Shown piece by piece: positions 25,560 to 32,007 of a stretch of 32,007 nucleotides of DNA. How positions within the stretch are numbered: the stretch's first letter is position 1; each line of letters opens with the position of its first letter. The DNA comes from Bacteroidales bacterium (GTDB lineage: Bacteria; Bacteroidota; Bacteroidia; Bacteroidales; F082): positions 6,253-38,259 of the forward strand of contig JALVZH010000088.1 of NCBI GenBank assembly GCA_027022105.1. Reading direction: 5' to 3'. The position numbers and the translations under genes are program-made. Below the pieces are notes generated by a model. That model was not told the origin of the DNA, searched no databases, and was given only the letters and a program-made list of their open reading frames with translations.

Positions 25560-25601
25560 TCATTTTTACATTATATTTCAATAACTTATCAACAATCTGC
25601 A

Positions 25602-26813
25602 CTAAACACTTTCTTTTTGAAACAAAGCCGGTATCGTTCTCAGTATCAGCTTTATATCACCCCAGAACGAATAGTTCTGCGCATAATAGTTATCCAGCCG
25701 TTTCCTCTCTTCCTCCGACATTACACCGCCCTTTCCGCGCAATTCAACCTGCCATAAGCCCGTAATACCCGCCGGACCGAGGAACCGTGCACTCCAGTCG
25801 TCCGAAGTCAGCAACTCGGCTTCATACAAAGGTAGCGGCCTGTTCCCCACAATCGACATATCTCCTTTCAACACATTGATAAGTTGCGGTAATTCATCAA
25901 TGCTTGTATTTCTGATAATTTTCCCGACCTTGGTAATCCGCGGGTCGTTGGGTATTTTGACGAATGTTGTTTTTTTCTTTTTCTGTTGTTCGCGATACCA
26001 GTATTCGCAAATCTTTTTCCCTTCTATGTAAAGAACAGGTGAACAATATTCTCCTTCCGGCAGTTTTGCGCAGCGCGGACATTCTTCTTCAACTTCATTG
26101 GTTTTTTTCTGTTCTTCTTCTGCTGCTTTTTGTGCAGCAGCATATTGATTCATGTGCTCCAACTCTTTCAGTTTGGCATCTGCACCTGTGTACATGGAAC
26201 GGAATTTAAGGAAATCGAAAACCTTGTATCCCGTTCCCACACGTTTCGACTTATAAATAACCGGCCCTTTCGACTCCAGTTTTATAGCAATAGCTACCAG
26301 TAGCAGTAATGGCGAAAGGATAATCAATGCAGTAAGCGAAACGACAATATCAAAAAGCCTTTTGATAAACGGGATTTTATATTCCGGTACCGGTTCGTTT
26401 TCCGATTTCTTATCTGCAAGTTCACGAAGATAATAAATAAGAAAACGGATTCTTATTTCCAGATCTTTATTATCCACAGGAAGCTGATAATAATCGTCGA
26501 TAATCCCTTTCCTGGAGAACATTTCTTCCTTTTCTTTTTCGTTGTGTTCAAAAGAAATAAGGATGAAAGGAATTTTGGAAAATTGTTTTTTGCTTTTTAC
26601 CAGTTTGGCTACCTCATCACCATTGATACCGGGAAGACGCACATCACTTACAATAGCATCCACAGGACCTTCTTTACTTAGATAGTCCATAGCTTTGAGC
26701 CCGTTTTCTTTTCTTACGGCATCAAAAGAGTAATACTGGCCTAACTGCTCAAAAAATTCAAGGTTATTGCCAATATATAAAACTTTTAACTTTCCTCTGT
26801 TATCGGCTTCCAT
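25602..26813 (-). CDS. Phosphoglycosyl transferase (initiating sugar transferase) fused to an N-terminal pseudo-receiver
   Basis: 403 residues. The N-terminal 8-130 is a receiver domain: KVLYIGNNLEFF replaces the acidic pair with Gly-Asn, D57 is kept (IVSDVRLPGING), and the conserved Lys is Leu111 (YYQLPVD), so it is degenerate. A bacterial sugar-transferase domain follows: KRLFDIVVSLTALIILSPLL (151-170, membrane helix), VFDFLKFRSMYTGAD (198-212), the catalytic DE in TSIDELPQLINVLKGDMSIV (D306-E307) and FLGPAGITGLWQV. Between about 213 and 283 lies an unusual insertion with C245-x2-C248-x8-C257-x11-C269. It transfers a sugar phosphate from a nucleotide-sugar to undecaprenyl phosphate and starts the repeat unit. 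ATG start; it follows the stand-alone receiver by 11 bp. Confidence 0.92.
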   Translation of the reverse strand: MEADNRGKLKVLYIGNNLEFFEQLGQYYSFDAVRKENGLKAMDYLSKEGPVDAIVSDVRLPGINGDEVAKLVKSKKQFSKIPFILISFEHNEKEKEEMFSRKGIIDDYYQLPVDNKDLEIRIRFLIYYLRELADKKSENEPVPEYKIPFIKRLFDIVVSLTALIILSPLLLLVAIAIKLESKGPVIYKSKRVGTGYKVFDFLKFRSMYTGADAKLKELEHMNQYAAAQKAAEEEQKKTNEVEEECPRCAKLPEGEYCSPVLYIEGKKICEYWYREQQKKKKTTFVKIPNDPRITKVGKIIRNTSIDELPQLINVLKGDMSIVGNRPLPLYEAELLTSDDWSARFLGPAGITGLWQVELRGKGGVMSEEERKRLDNYYAQNYSFWGDIKLILRTIPALFQKESV

Positions 26814-26824
26814 GCGCTTTACCG

Positions 26825-27202
26825 TTATTTACTTATCCGTTTGAGGATATTGTTAATTCGAATAGCCAGCTCTTCGGGATTAAACGGCTTAACAATATAG
26901 TCGTCAGCACCCATTTTCAGGCATTTTACCCGTTCCTGACTACTTTCAATACCCGAAAGCATTATTACGGGAATATGTTTAAAAAAGCCGCTTGCTCTAA
27001 CTTTTTCCAAAAAAGCGTACCCGTCAATGTTGGGCATTTGAACATCGGCTACAATCAGGTCGGGCATTTCACCCTCTTCAAGGTATTTCAGTCCTTCCTG
27101 CCCATCCTTCTTTGTAACAACCTCATACTCTTTACCTAAAAAATTTTCGAGAAGCATCCTGATGCTTAACTCGTCATCTATTACCAAAATTTTTCTCTTC
27201 AT
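26825..27202 (-). CDS. Single-domain response regulator, first gene of the EPS operon
   Basis: 125 residues from ATG 27202 (MKRKILVIDDEL); a TTG at 27211 adds three residues and is less likely. A complete receiver: IDDE acidic pair, phosphoacceptor Asp in LIVADVQMPNIDG, MLSG Ser and IVKPFNP Lys are all present, so it can be phosphorylated. There is no output domain. It is the first gene of the minus-strand EPS locus and lies just below a consensus-type promoter, so it may act as an input to the receiver-fused sugar transferase that follows. Phosphodonor unknown. Confidence 0.93.
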   Translation of the reverse strand: MKRKILVIDDELSIRMLLENFLGKEYEVVTKKDGQEGLKYLEEGEMPDLIVADVQMPNIDGYAFLEKVRASGFFKHIPVIMLSGIESSQERVKCLKMGADDYIVKPFNPEELAIRINNILKRISK

Positions 27203-27249
27203 AATTTGCAATATTTTTCATTTATATTGAGGTACTAATTGCCAGTAAA

Positions 27250-27279
27250 CAAAAATAGTTAATTATTTATCAATATCAA
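27250..27279 (-). promoter_or_regulatory. Bacteroidota-type promoter for the EPS locus
   Basis: On the minus strand, TTG (27279-27277) is followed after 19 bases by TATTTTTG (27257-27250), a full match to the Bacteroidota -33/-7 pattern TTG-N17-23-TAnnTTTG. Transcription would begin near 27243, giving a leader of about 40 nt to the ATG at 27202. It directs the response-regulator/EPS gene run. Confidence 0.65.
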
Positions 27280-27314
27280 GTTATAATACTCAAGTTATTT
27301 ACATTCAAAAGTTA
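27276..27314. repeat. Direct repeats at and upstream of the EPS promoter -33 box
   Basis: TCAAGTTAT occurs perfectly at 27276-27284 and 27290-27298 (14-bp spacing), and a degenerate third copy, TCAAAAGTTA, begins at 27305. The first copy overlaps the TTG of the -33 box on the other strand (ATAACTTGA on the coding strand). The layout suggests repeated binding sites for a regulator next to the promoter. The MFS stop is at 27327, so these lie in a 115-bp noncoding gap. Confidence 0.45.
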
Positions 27315-27326
27315 ATAAAAACCCCA

Positions 27327-28502
27327 TTAAAATGAATCATCCACTCTGTTTTTTCGTTTTAACAATATCAATACCGGTATAGAGCCGGTAGCAATAATTG
27401 CCGCCAGAATATATGTTTTATCCAACCCGAAAACATCGCCCATAAACCCGGTAAACAATACAGCAAGAGCACTTGTAACAAAATTAATGGTTGTAAAACC
27501 GGCATTCATTAAAGCCGGCTGTGCCGAACCCTGCTCCTGTACCAGTGCCAGCAATACCGGTGTACCGGAATAAAGAGATAAACCCAACATCAAGAGTGCT
27601 GAAATTTGCAATATTCCTGTTGTATAAACATACATAAACATCAACAGCGGAGAGACCAAAGAAACCACAAGTAATGTATTGAATCTGCCCCATTTATCGG
27701 ATATTCCGCCACCAAGAAAACTACCGACGGCACCGGCAACCTGCAATATGGAAAGCGATACCGCTCCGGCCATTAATGTTCCTCCTTTATCTCCCACATA
27801 AACAGGCAAAAAAGTTGCCAGTGAAGATTTCATTACCGCCCTGAATATCAAAAACATGGTCAGCAGACCGAAAAACCCTGCATATTTCTTAAGAACACCA
27901 TGCCATTTCAGTATTTCACCTTCGTTTTTCACTGCATCTTTCTCAAAGGGTTTTTTCTCGATACCATAAGCCAATGCTATTGTAGCTGCAATGGCAGGCA
28001 AAATCAATCTCCAGGTTCCTTCAAGCCCCCACCAGCCTACAGCACTAATAATAAGCAGAGGACCTGTCATTCTGGCGGTTTCCCCTCCCAACATATAAAA
28101 ACTCATTCCCAGTCCGGCTTTCGGCCCCGAATACTCCTTTATCATCACCGGTGCCGGAACATGAAAAACAGCAGAACTGATACCCATTGTCAGCAATAAT
28201 ATGGCAAGGACGACGATTCCGGGTGCTACACCCAGCAAACTGCCTGCCGTGGCGGTAACCAGGGGTGCCATTAATATAATCAACCGCCAGGGCAACCTGT
28301 GAGCATAAGCCCCTACCACTACACTAAAAAGTGAAGGTAACCGCTGAAACAAACTTAACAAACCTGCAACGGAGAGGCTGATGCCGAATTTTTCAATCAA
28401 CAAAGGGAGAATGGGAGGTAAAAATGAAGAGTAAACATCGTGCACAAAGTGTGCCGACGAAATACTTATTACTTTTCCTGGCCGATATTTATTTTTTAAC
28501 AT
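27327..28502 (-). CDS. MFS transporter, fosmidomycin-resistance (Fsr)-like
   Basis: 391 residues, about 11-12 membrane helices. The N-terminus ISSAHFVHDVYSSFLPPILPLLIEKFGIS matches the Fsr-type subgroup of the major facilitator superfamily (typical pattern S-x-x-H-F-x-x-D-x-Y-x-S-F). The central basic loop (KKPFEKDAVKNEGEILKW) and the pseudo-twofold pattern, GGGISDKWGRFNTLL in the second half, are those of MFS proteins. Probably exports a small molecule or sugar by proton antiport; the substrate is unknown. ATG start; its first 14 bp overlap the preceding DHp-receiver gene, suggesting coupled expression. It may be unrelated to the EPS locus. Confidence 0.88.
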   Translation of the reverse strand: MLKNKYRPGKVISISSAHFVHDVYSSFLPPILPLLIEKFGISLSVAGLLSLFQRLPSLFSVVVGAYAHRLPWRLIILMAPLVTATAGSLLGVAPGIVVLAILLLTMGISSAVFHVPAPVMIKEYSGPKAGLGMSFYMLGGETARMTGPLLIISAVGWWGLEGTWRLILPAIAATIALAYGIEKKPFEKDAVKNEGEILKWHGVLKKYAGFFGLLTMFLIFRAVMKSSLATFLPVYVGDKGGTLMAGAVSLSILQVAGAVGSFLGGGISDKWGRFNTLLVVSLVSPLLMFMYVYTTGILQISALLMLGLSLYSGTPVLLALVQEQGSAQPALMNAGFTTINFVTSALAVLFTGFMGDVFGLDKTYILAAIIATGSIPVLILLKRKNRVDDSF

Positions 28503-29229
28503 TTTCCTGTTTTGTTGATTCTGTTAAACCGGAAATCATATCAGGCAGCCGGCTCCAGTTAAACGGCTTTGCCACAAATACATCCATACCGGCATCGAGA
28601 CACCGTTTGCGCTCCTCCGCCGTATTGTTTGCCGTAATGGCAACTATCAACGGACGCTTCTTCAATTTTTCTGCATTCTCCGGCAAACGCAATAGTCTGG
28701 TTGCCTCTATCCCGTCCATTACCGGCATTTGTACATCCATCAGTATTAAATCATATATCCTGTCAAAAGCCGCTTCCACCGCCTCTTTTCCATTCATTAC
28801 CACATCTACACGATAGCCGTTATTTTCCAAAATATTTTTTGCGAGCCGGGCATTAATATCATTATCATCCACTACCAAAATATTGTTAACCTCAACAGAA
28901 ATGGACGAATCCTTTCCATTATTCTCCATTTTTCTCCCGGGCAATTCATTTACAAATTGCGAAATAACATTTTGCAGGTTCAATCCGGCAGACTCTATAG
29001 TATTGGCCAATCGTAACGTTTCTTCATCATGATGCAACTCTTTCAGCAACTCAACGGCATTAAAAATAGCATGCAAGGGGGTATTTAGTTCATGCAATAA
29101 TTTTCCTGTTCCGGTTGTCTCTTCTTCGGTACCCGAAAGAACCTTTTCCCTGTTCTCACTCAGATTTTCCAGCCGGGCAGCAATTAATTTCCGTATCGTC
29201 GCCTCCTTTTTTTTCAAAAGGTTATCCAT
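28489..29229 (-). CDS. DHp (histidine phosphoacceptor)-receiver protein without ATPase domain
   Basis: 246 residues. A short charged N-terminus leads to a HisKA-like H-box, LLHELNTPLHAIFNAVELLK, with phosphoacceptor His46 followed by E-L-N-T-P, and a second helix, TLRLANTIESAGLNLQNVIS (71-90), the antiparallel DHp hairpin. Instead of an HATPase_c domain, a complete receiver follows (116-236): D121-D122, D165 (LILMDVQMPVMDG), T199 (AITANNT) and K221 (VAKPFNW). No N, G1 or G2 boxes are present. It could accept phosphate in trans and relay it, as Spo0B-type phosphotransferases do. Overlaps the MFS gene start by 14 bp. A deletion-derived remnant is the alternative. Confidence 0.9.
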   Translation of the reverse strand: MDNLLKKKEATIRKLIAARLENLSENREKVLSGTEEETTGTGKLLHELNTPLHAIFNAVELLKELHHDEETLRLANTIESAGLNLQNVISQFVNELPGRKMENNGKDSSISVEVNNILVVDDNDINARLAKNILENNGYRVDVVMNGKEAVEAAFDRIYDLILMDVQMPVMDGIEATRLLRLPENAEKLKKRPLIVAITANNTAEERKRCLDAGMDVFVAKPFNWSRLPDMISGLTESTKQENVKK

Positions 29230-29373
29230 GTTGCTAATTTATTAGTTCCTATCCATTCTCCCGTTAATACCTTGTTAAATTGTAAACAGCCGAATGTTAA
29301 AACCAAACCGTTATGACAAAATCCAAGCCAGCAAAGTCATTGATTTGATTTTATGTAATTTATAATAAAAAAA

Positions 29374-29381
29374 CAAAGGTA
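29374..29381 (-). promoter_or_regulatory. Candidate -7 box for the DHp-receiver/MFS operon
   Basis: TACCTTTG on the minus strand fits the Bacteroidota -7 consensus TAnnTTTG exactly. No TTG at the best distance upstream is seen. The leader to the ATG at 29229 would be about 135 nt and holds no recognised riboswitch or small gene. The 237-bp gap 29230-29466 otherwise contains only this and the hairpin at 29392-29414. Confidence 0.4.
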
Positions 29382-29391
29382 ATGACAAGGG

Positions 29392-29414
29392 TGTTTTCCG
29401 GAATTTGGAAAACA
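29392..29414. other. Inverted repeat TGTTTTCC-N7-GGAAAACA (terminator or operator)
   Basis: Perfect 8-bp arms around a 7-base centre, about 53 bp after the ABC permease stop on the minus strand. In that direction a T-rich run (TTTGTTTTTTT) begins about 14 bases later, so it is not a classical terminator. It also lies about 10-33 bp upstream of the TACCTTTG box, where an operator could lie. Confidence 0.4.
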
Positions 29415-29466
29415 TTTCATCTAATGGAATCAAAAATATTAGTAATAACAACTATTTAAACCCGGA

Positions 29467-30690
29467 CTACTCATACCGCAATGCCTTTGAAGGAGTAATT
29501 TTCATAATTGCATATGAGGGGACAACGAGTATCAAAAGAGAAACCGCAAACGCCCCCGCATTAATGAGTAAAACCTGATACAAAGTTAATTCTACGGGAA
29601 CATAACTCACATAATAAGAAACCGGATCTAACTTTATCAAATGATATTTTTCCTGTAATAAATAAAAGAGAAGGGCGATACCGTTTCCCCAAACCATTCC
29701 TTTTAAAATTATGCCCGATGCTTTATAAAGAAAAATCTTTCGCAAAGAACCGTCCTTTGCCCCTAGCGCTTTGAGCAATCCCACCATGGAAGTCCGTTCA
29801 ATAATGAGAATAAAAAGAGTGGAAACCATTGTGATTCCCGCCACCAGAATCATAAGAACCAAAATAACCACCACATTGGTGTCTAACAGGTCGAGCCAGT
29901 TATAAATTTCGGGATATTGATCCATCACCGTAGCAACCGTCATATCAAACGGAAGGTTGTAATAGAGGCTGTTTGCCACCTCTTTGATTTGTTTACGGTT
30001 GGCGACCAACAATTCGATACTTCCCGCCTGGTTCGATTTCCATCCGTTGAGTTTTTGAATATGCCGGATGTCACCAATAAGGTAACGGTTATCAAACTCT
30101 TCGAGGGAAGTACGGTAAAACCCGGTAACCGTCAACTTTCGCCCTCTTGCCTGAGATGTACCACTGATGAACCAAATGCGGACAGGATCGCCCGTTTTCA
30201 AGTGCAACATTTTACCCAACCGTTCCGATACGAGCACCTCATTAGAAGTTTTTATGCCGTTAATATGGGGAAGCCTACCCTCAACCAGGCTCTCTTTCAG
30301 AAAGGTCCGGTCGTAATCTTTCCCCACACCTTTTAATACAACACCTTGTATCTGGTCTTCGGTTTTAAGTACGCCACCCTTTTGGGCGGTAATCTGAACA
30401 TGCGTGACTCCGGGATATTTTCTAAAAGCCCGAAGCAACGAATCGGTAAAGGTAAGCGGCTGCTCTTCATAGGAATTGTTTCTGTCGTAAGGAACCACTT
30501 TCAGGGGAGCGGCAAATCCGGAAACCTTACGGCTTACAGAATGCTTAAACCCCACAACCACCGCTACCGATACAATCATTACGGCCAAACCAAGCGCCAC
30601 ACTTATATAAGCAATGCGTACCACAGGCGCCGAATATCCGGAATTGTTTCCGGTGTGTATTCTTCCCGCTATAAACCGTTCAAAATTCAA
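29467..30690 (-). CDS. LolC/E-like ABC transporter permease (FtsX/MacB_PCD family)
   Basis: 407 residues. N-terminal MNFERFIAGRIHTGNN, then a first membrane helix (about 27-48, IAYISVALGLAVMIVSVAVVVGF), a large periplasmic domain, and three C-terminal helices (around 275-300, 318-345 and 370-395) with TSMVGLLKALGAKDGSLRKIFLY, the typical FtsX-like cytoplasmic coupling stretch. This is the lipoprotein-release-like permease architecture; its ATPase partner is not in this window. The start is TTG: the product matches the family N-terminus from that codon and in-frame upstream codons reach a stop with no ATG. It is transcribed divergently from the NamZ gene. Confidence 0.9.
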   Translation of the reverse strand: MNFERFIAGRIHTGNNSGYSAPVVRIAYISVALGLAVMIVSVAVVVGFKHSVSRKVSGFAAPLKVVPYDRNNSYEEQPLTFTDSLLRAFRKYPGVTHVQITAQKGGVLKTEDQIQGVVLKGVGKDYDRTFLKESLVEGRLPHINGIKTSNEVLVSERLGKMLHLKTGDPVRIWFISGTSQARGRKLTVTGFYRTSLEEFDNRYLIGDIRHIQKLNGWKSNQAGSIELLVANRKQIKEVANSLYYNLPFDMTVATVMDQYPEIYNWLDLLDTNVVVILVLMILVAGITMVSTLFILIIERTSMVGLLKALGAKDGSLRKIFLYKASGIILKGMVWGNGIALLFYLLQEKYHLIKLDPVSYYVSYVPVELTLYQVLLINAGAFAVSLLILVVPSYAIMKITPSKALRYE

Positions 30691-30706
30691 GATTCCTATT
30701 TTTTTA

Positions 30707-30714
30707 CAAAACTA
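30707..30714 (-). promoter_or_regulatory. Candidate -7 box for the ABC permease gene
   Basis: TAGTTTTG on the minus strand fits TAnnTTTG. It ends 17 bases before the TTG start codon at 30690, so the transcript would have a very short leader. No good -33 TTG is seen in the 86-bp divergent region. Confidence 0.35.
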
Positions 30715-30729
30715 CGGCTTTTCTCCCCA

Positions 30730-30756
30730 TTGCTACCTGAAGAATTTGTATTTTTA
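30730..30756 (+). promoter_or_regulatory. Weak candidate promoter for namZ
   Basis: TTG at 30730-30732 and TATTTTTA at 30749-30756 (one mismatch to TAnnTTTG), spaced 16 bases, lie 20 bp before the ATG. It is slightly short in spacing and one base off consensus, so this is a suggestion only. Confidence 0.25.
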
Positions 30757-30775
30757 CGACTTTAAAAAGAAATAC

Positions 30776-31972
30776 ATGCACAGGGGATTTTTCAGTTTAC
30801 TGATAATAATAATTTTAGAATCGTTAATGCAGGTTTTGGCACAGGATACTCGTGTAAGACTGGCTGCTTATAATGAAATAGTTACCGGCAATATGCAAAC
30901 CGGGAAATACCTGCCGCTCATTAAAAATAAAAATGTTGCTCTTGTGGTAAATCAGTCATCGCTGGTCGGAAAAACACATCTTGCGGATACACTAAATGCT
31001 TTGGGGATTCAGATTAAGAGAATATTTACACCGGAACACGGTTATCGCGGCAATGTTTCGGAAGGCAAAGAAATAGAAAACTCGGAAACGGAAAACACAA
31101 AAATAGAAATTGTTTCGCTGTATGGAAAAAAGAAGAAACCGGCTACTGAAGACTTAAAAGATATTGAAGCCATCGTTTTCGACCTGCAGGACGTGGGAGT
31201 ACGGTTTTACACCTATATCTCAACATTAACCTTTGTAATGGAAGCCTGTGCCGAAAATCACATTCCTTTAATTGTGCTGGATCATCCCAATCCCAATGGC
31301 TTTTATGTTGACGGACCGGTGCTCGACACAACTTACCGCTCTTTTGTGGGAATGCACCCGGTTCCTGTTGTTTACGGAATGACCATTGGCGAACTTGCAA
31401 AGATGATAAACGGTGAAGGCTGGCTTAAAAACGGGATTAAGTGCAATTTGACTGTCATCCCCTTAAAAAATTACGATCATGGAATGATTGTAAAACTACC
31501 CGTAAAACCGTCGCCAAATCTCCCCGACTGGCGATCAATTTACCTCTATCCGTCCCTTTGCTTTTTTGAAGGAACAATTGTAAGCGTAGGAAGAGGTACC
31601 GATAAACCGTTTCAGATTTACGGACACCCCGATATTACTTATGGAAATTATCATTTTACACCCGTGGCGGGTAATGTTAGCAAACACCCGAAGCTGGAAA
31701 ACAAAACCTGCTATGGAGAAAATTTAAGCGGATATGCCGAAAACTATGTTTCAAACATGCCGAAACTAAATCTGAGTTGGCTTATCAAAGCATATAACAA
31801 CCTGAAAACCAAAGATAATTTTTTCAATAATTTCTTTGTAAAACTTGCGGGAACAGCTGAACTCAGGAAACAAATAGAAGACGGACTCAGTGAACCGGAA
31901 ATAAGAAAAAGCTGGGAAGAAGATTTAAAACGTTTTAAAAAAATCAGGGAAAAATATTTGATGTATCCATAG
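30776..31972 (+). CDS. namZ: Exo-beta-N-acetylmuramidase NamZ (DUF1343)
   Basis: 398 residues from the ATG at 30776, where a signal peptide begins (HRGFFSLLIIIILESLMQVL); the frame is open further upstream but that part lacks any family similarity. DUF1343 signatures are clear: VALVVNQSSLVGKTHLADTL, FTPEHGYRGN, VFDLQDVGVRFYTYISTL, IPLIVLDHPNPNGF, PSPNLPDWRSIYLYPSLC and FEGTIVSVGRGTDKPFQIYG. NamZ enzymes release N-acetylmuramic acid from non-reducing ends of peptidoglycan fragments, so the role is cell-wall recycling in the periplasm. Length is normal. It is divergent from the LolC-like gene; its function seems separate from the EPS locus. Confidence 0.92.
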   Translation: MHRGFFSLLIIIILESLMQVLAQDTRVRLAAYNEIVTGNMQTGKYLPLIKNKNVALVVNQSSLVGKTHLADTLNALGIQIKRIFTPEHGYRGNVSEGKEIENSETENTKIEIVSLYGKKKKPATEDLKDIEAIVFDLQDVGVRFYTYISTLTFVMEACAENHIPLIVLDHPNPNGFYVDGPVLDTTYRSFVGMHPVPVVYGMTIGELAKMINGEGWLKNGIKCNLTVIPLKNYDHGMIVKLPVKPSPNLPDWRSIYLYPSLCFFEGTIVSVGRGTDKPFQIYGHPDITYGNYHFTPVAGNVSKHPKLENKTCYGENLSGYAENYVSNMPKLNLSWLIKAYNNLKTKDNFFNNFFVKLAGTAELRKQIEDGLSEPEIRKSWEEDLKRFKKIREKYLMYP

Positions 31973-31999
31973 CAGGTCAATGATATTAAATTGAACCTG
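31973..31999 (+). terminator. Imperfect stem-loop after namZ
   Basis: Immediately after the namZ stop, CAGGTCAAT (31973-31981) can pair with ATTGAACCTG (31990-31999) through nine base pairs with one bulged A and an 8-base loop. No T-tract follows before the window ends, so it is at best a probable transcript-end structure. Confidence 0.35.
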
Positions 32000-32007
32000 T
32001 AATCACT

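Noticed and set aside
1-32007. CRISPR array, insertion sequence, prophage or tRNA/rRNA genes
   Set aside because: No regularly spaced repeats, transposase, integrase, terminal inverted repeats, or tRNA/rRNA-like sequence was recognised in reading both strands.

Overview
The window reads as a chromosomal segment of a Bacteroidota bacterium, probably Bacteroidales/Marinilabiliales-like; that assignment is inference. Supporting signs are a type IX secretion (T9SS) C-terminal sorting domain, OprO/P-type porin and DUF1343/NamZ families, weak Shine-Dalgarno signals, and promoter candidates with the Bacteroidota -7 element TAnnTTTG. No tRNA, rRNA, insertion sequence, phage gene or CRISPR array was seen.

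Region 1 (1-4859, + strand) is a compact amino-acid catabolic operon: aspartase (5'-truncated by the window edge), periplasmic type II L-asparaginase, an outer-membrane porin and a GltS-type Na+/dicarboxylic amino-acid symporter. Together they suggest a route from extracellular asparagine to aspartate, import, and fumarate plus ammonia.

Region 2 (4867-27202, - strand) is a large exopolysaccharide/capsule locus, tightly packed and possibly one ~22 kb transcription unit. In transcription order it holds: a receiver-only regulator; a phosphoglycosyl transferase fused to a degenerate receiver; a half-length TolC-like protein; a Wzz/Wzc-like co-polymerase carrying two LysM domains and a degenerate kinase domain; a flippase; an O-antigen polymerase/ligase-like protein; two duplicated pairs of family 2 glycosyltransferases; two GT-B glycosyltransferases; a left-handed beta-helix acyltransferase; an FkbM methyltransferase; another GT2; a secreted T9SS beta-helix protein; a SAM methyltransferase; a histidine-kinase-like protein without its phosphoacceptor histidine; and a final receiver-only regulator. 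No Wza-type export channel and no nucleotide-sugar genes are present. A consensus-like promoter with upstream direct repeats lies just before the first gene.

Region 3 (27327-30690, - strand) has an Fsr-like MFS transporter, a protein made of a histidine-kinase phosphoacceptor (DHp) segment plus a receiver but no ATPase domain, and a LolC/E-like ABC permease that starts with TTG. Region 4 (30776-31972, + strand) is a divergently transcribed NamZ-type exo-N-acetylmuramidase.

The most unusual material is the EPS machinery (LysM-bearing co-polymerase, half-TolC, receiver-fused initiating transferase) and its signalling proteins. One flanking kinase keeps its ATPase domain but lacks the histidine; the other keeps the histidine but lacks the ATPase, so the two could in principle complement each other.
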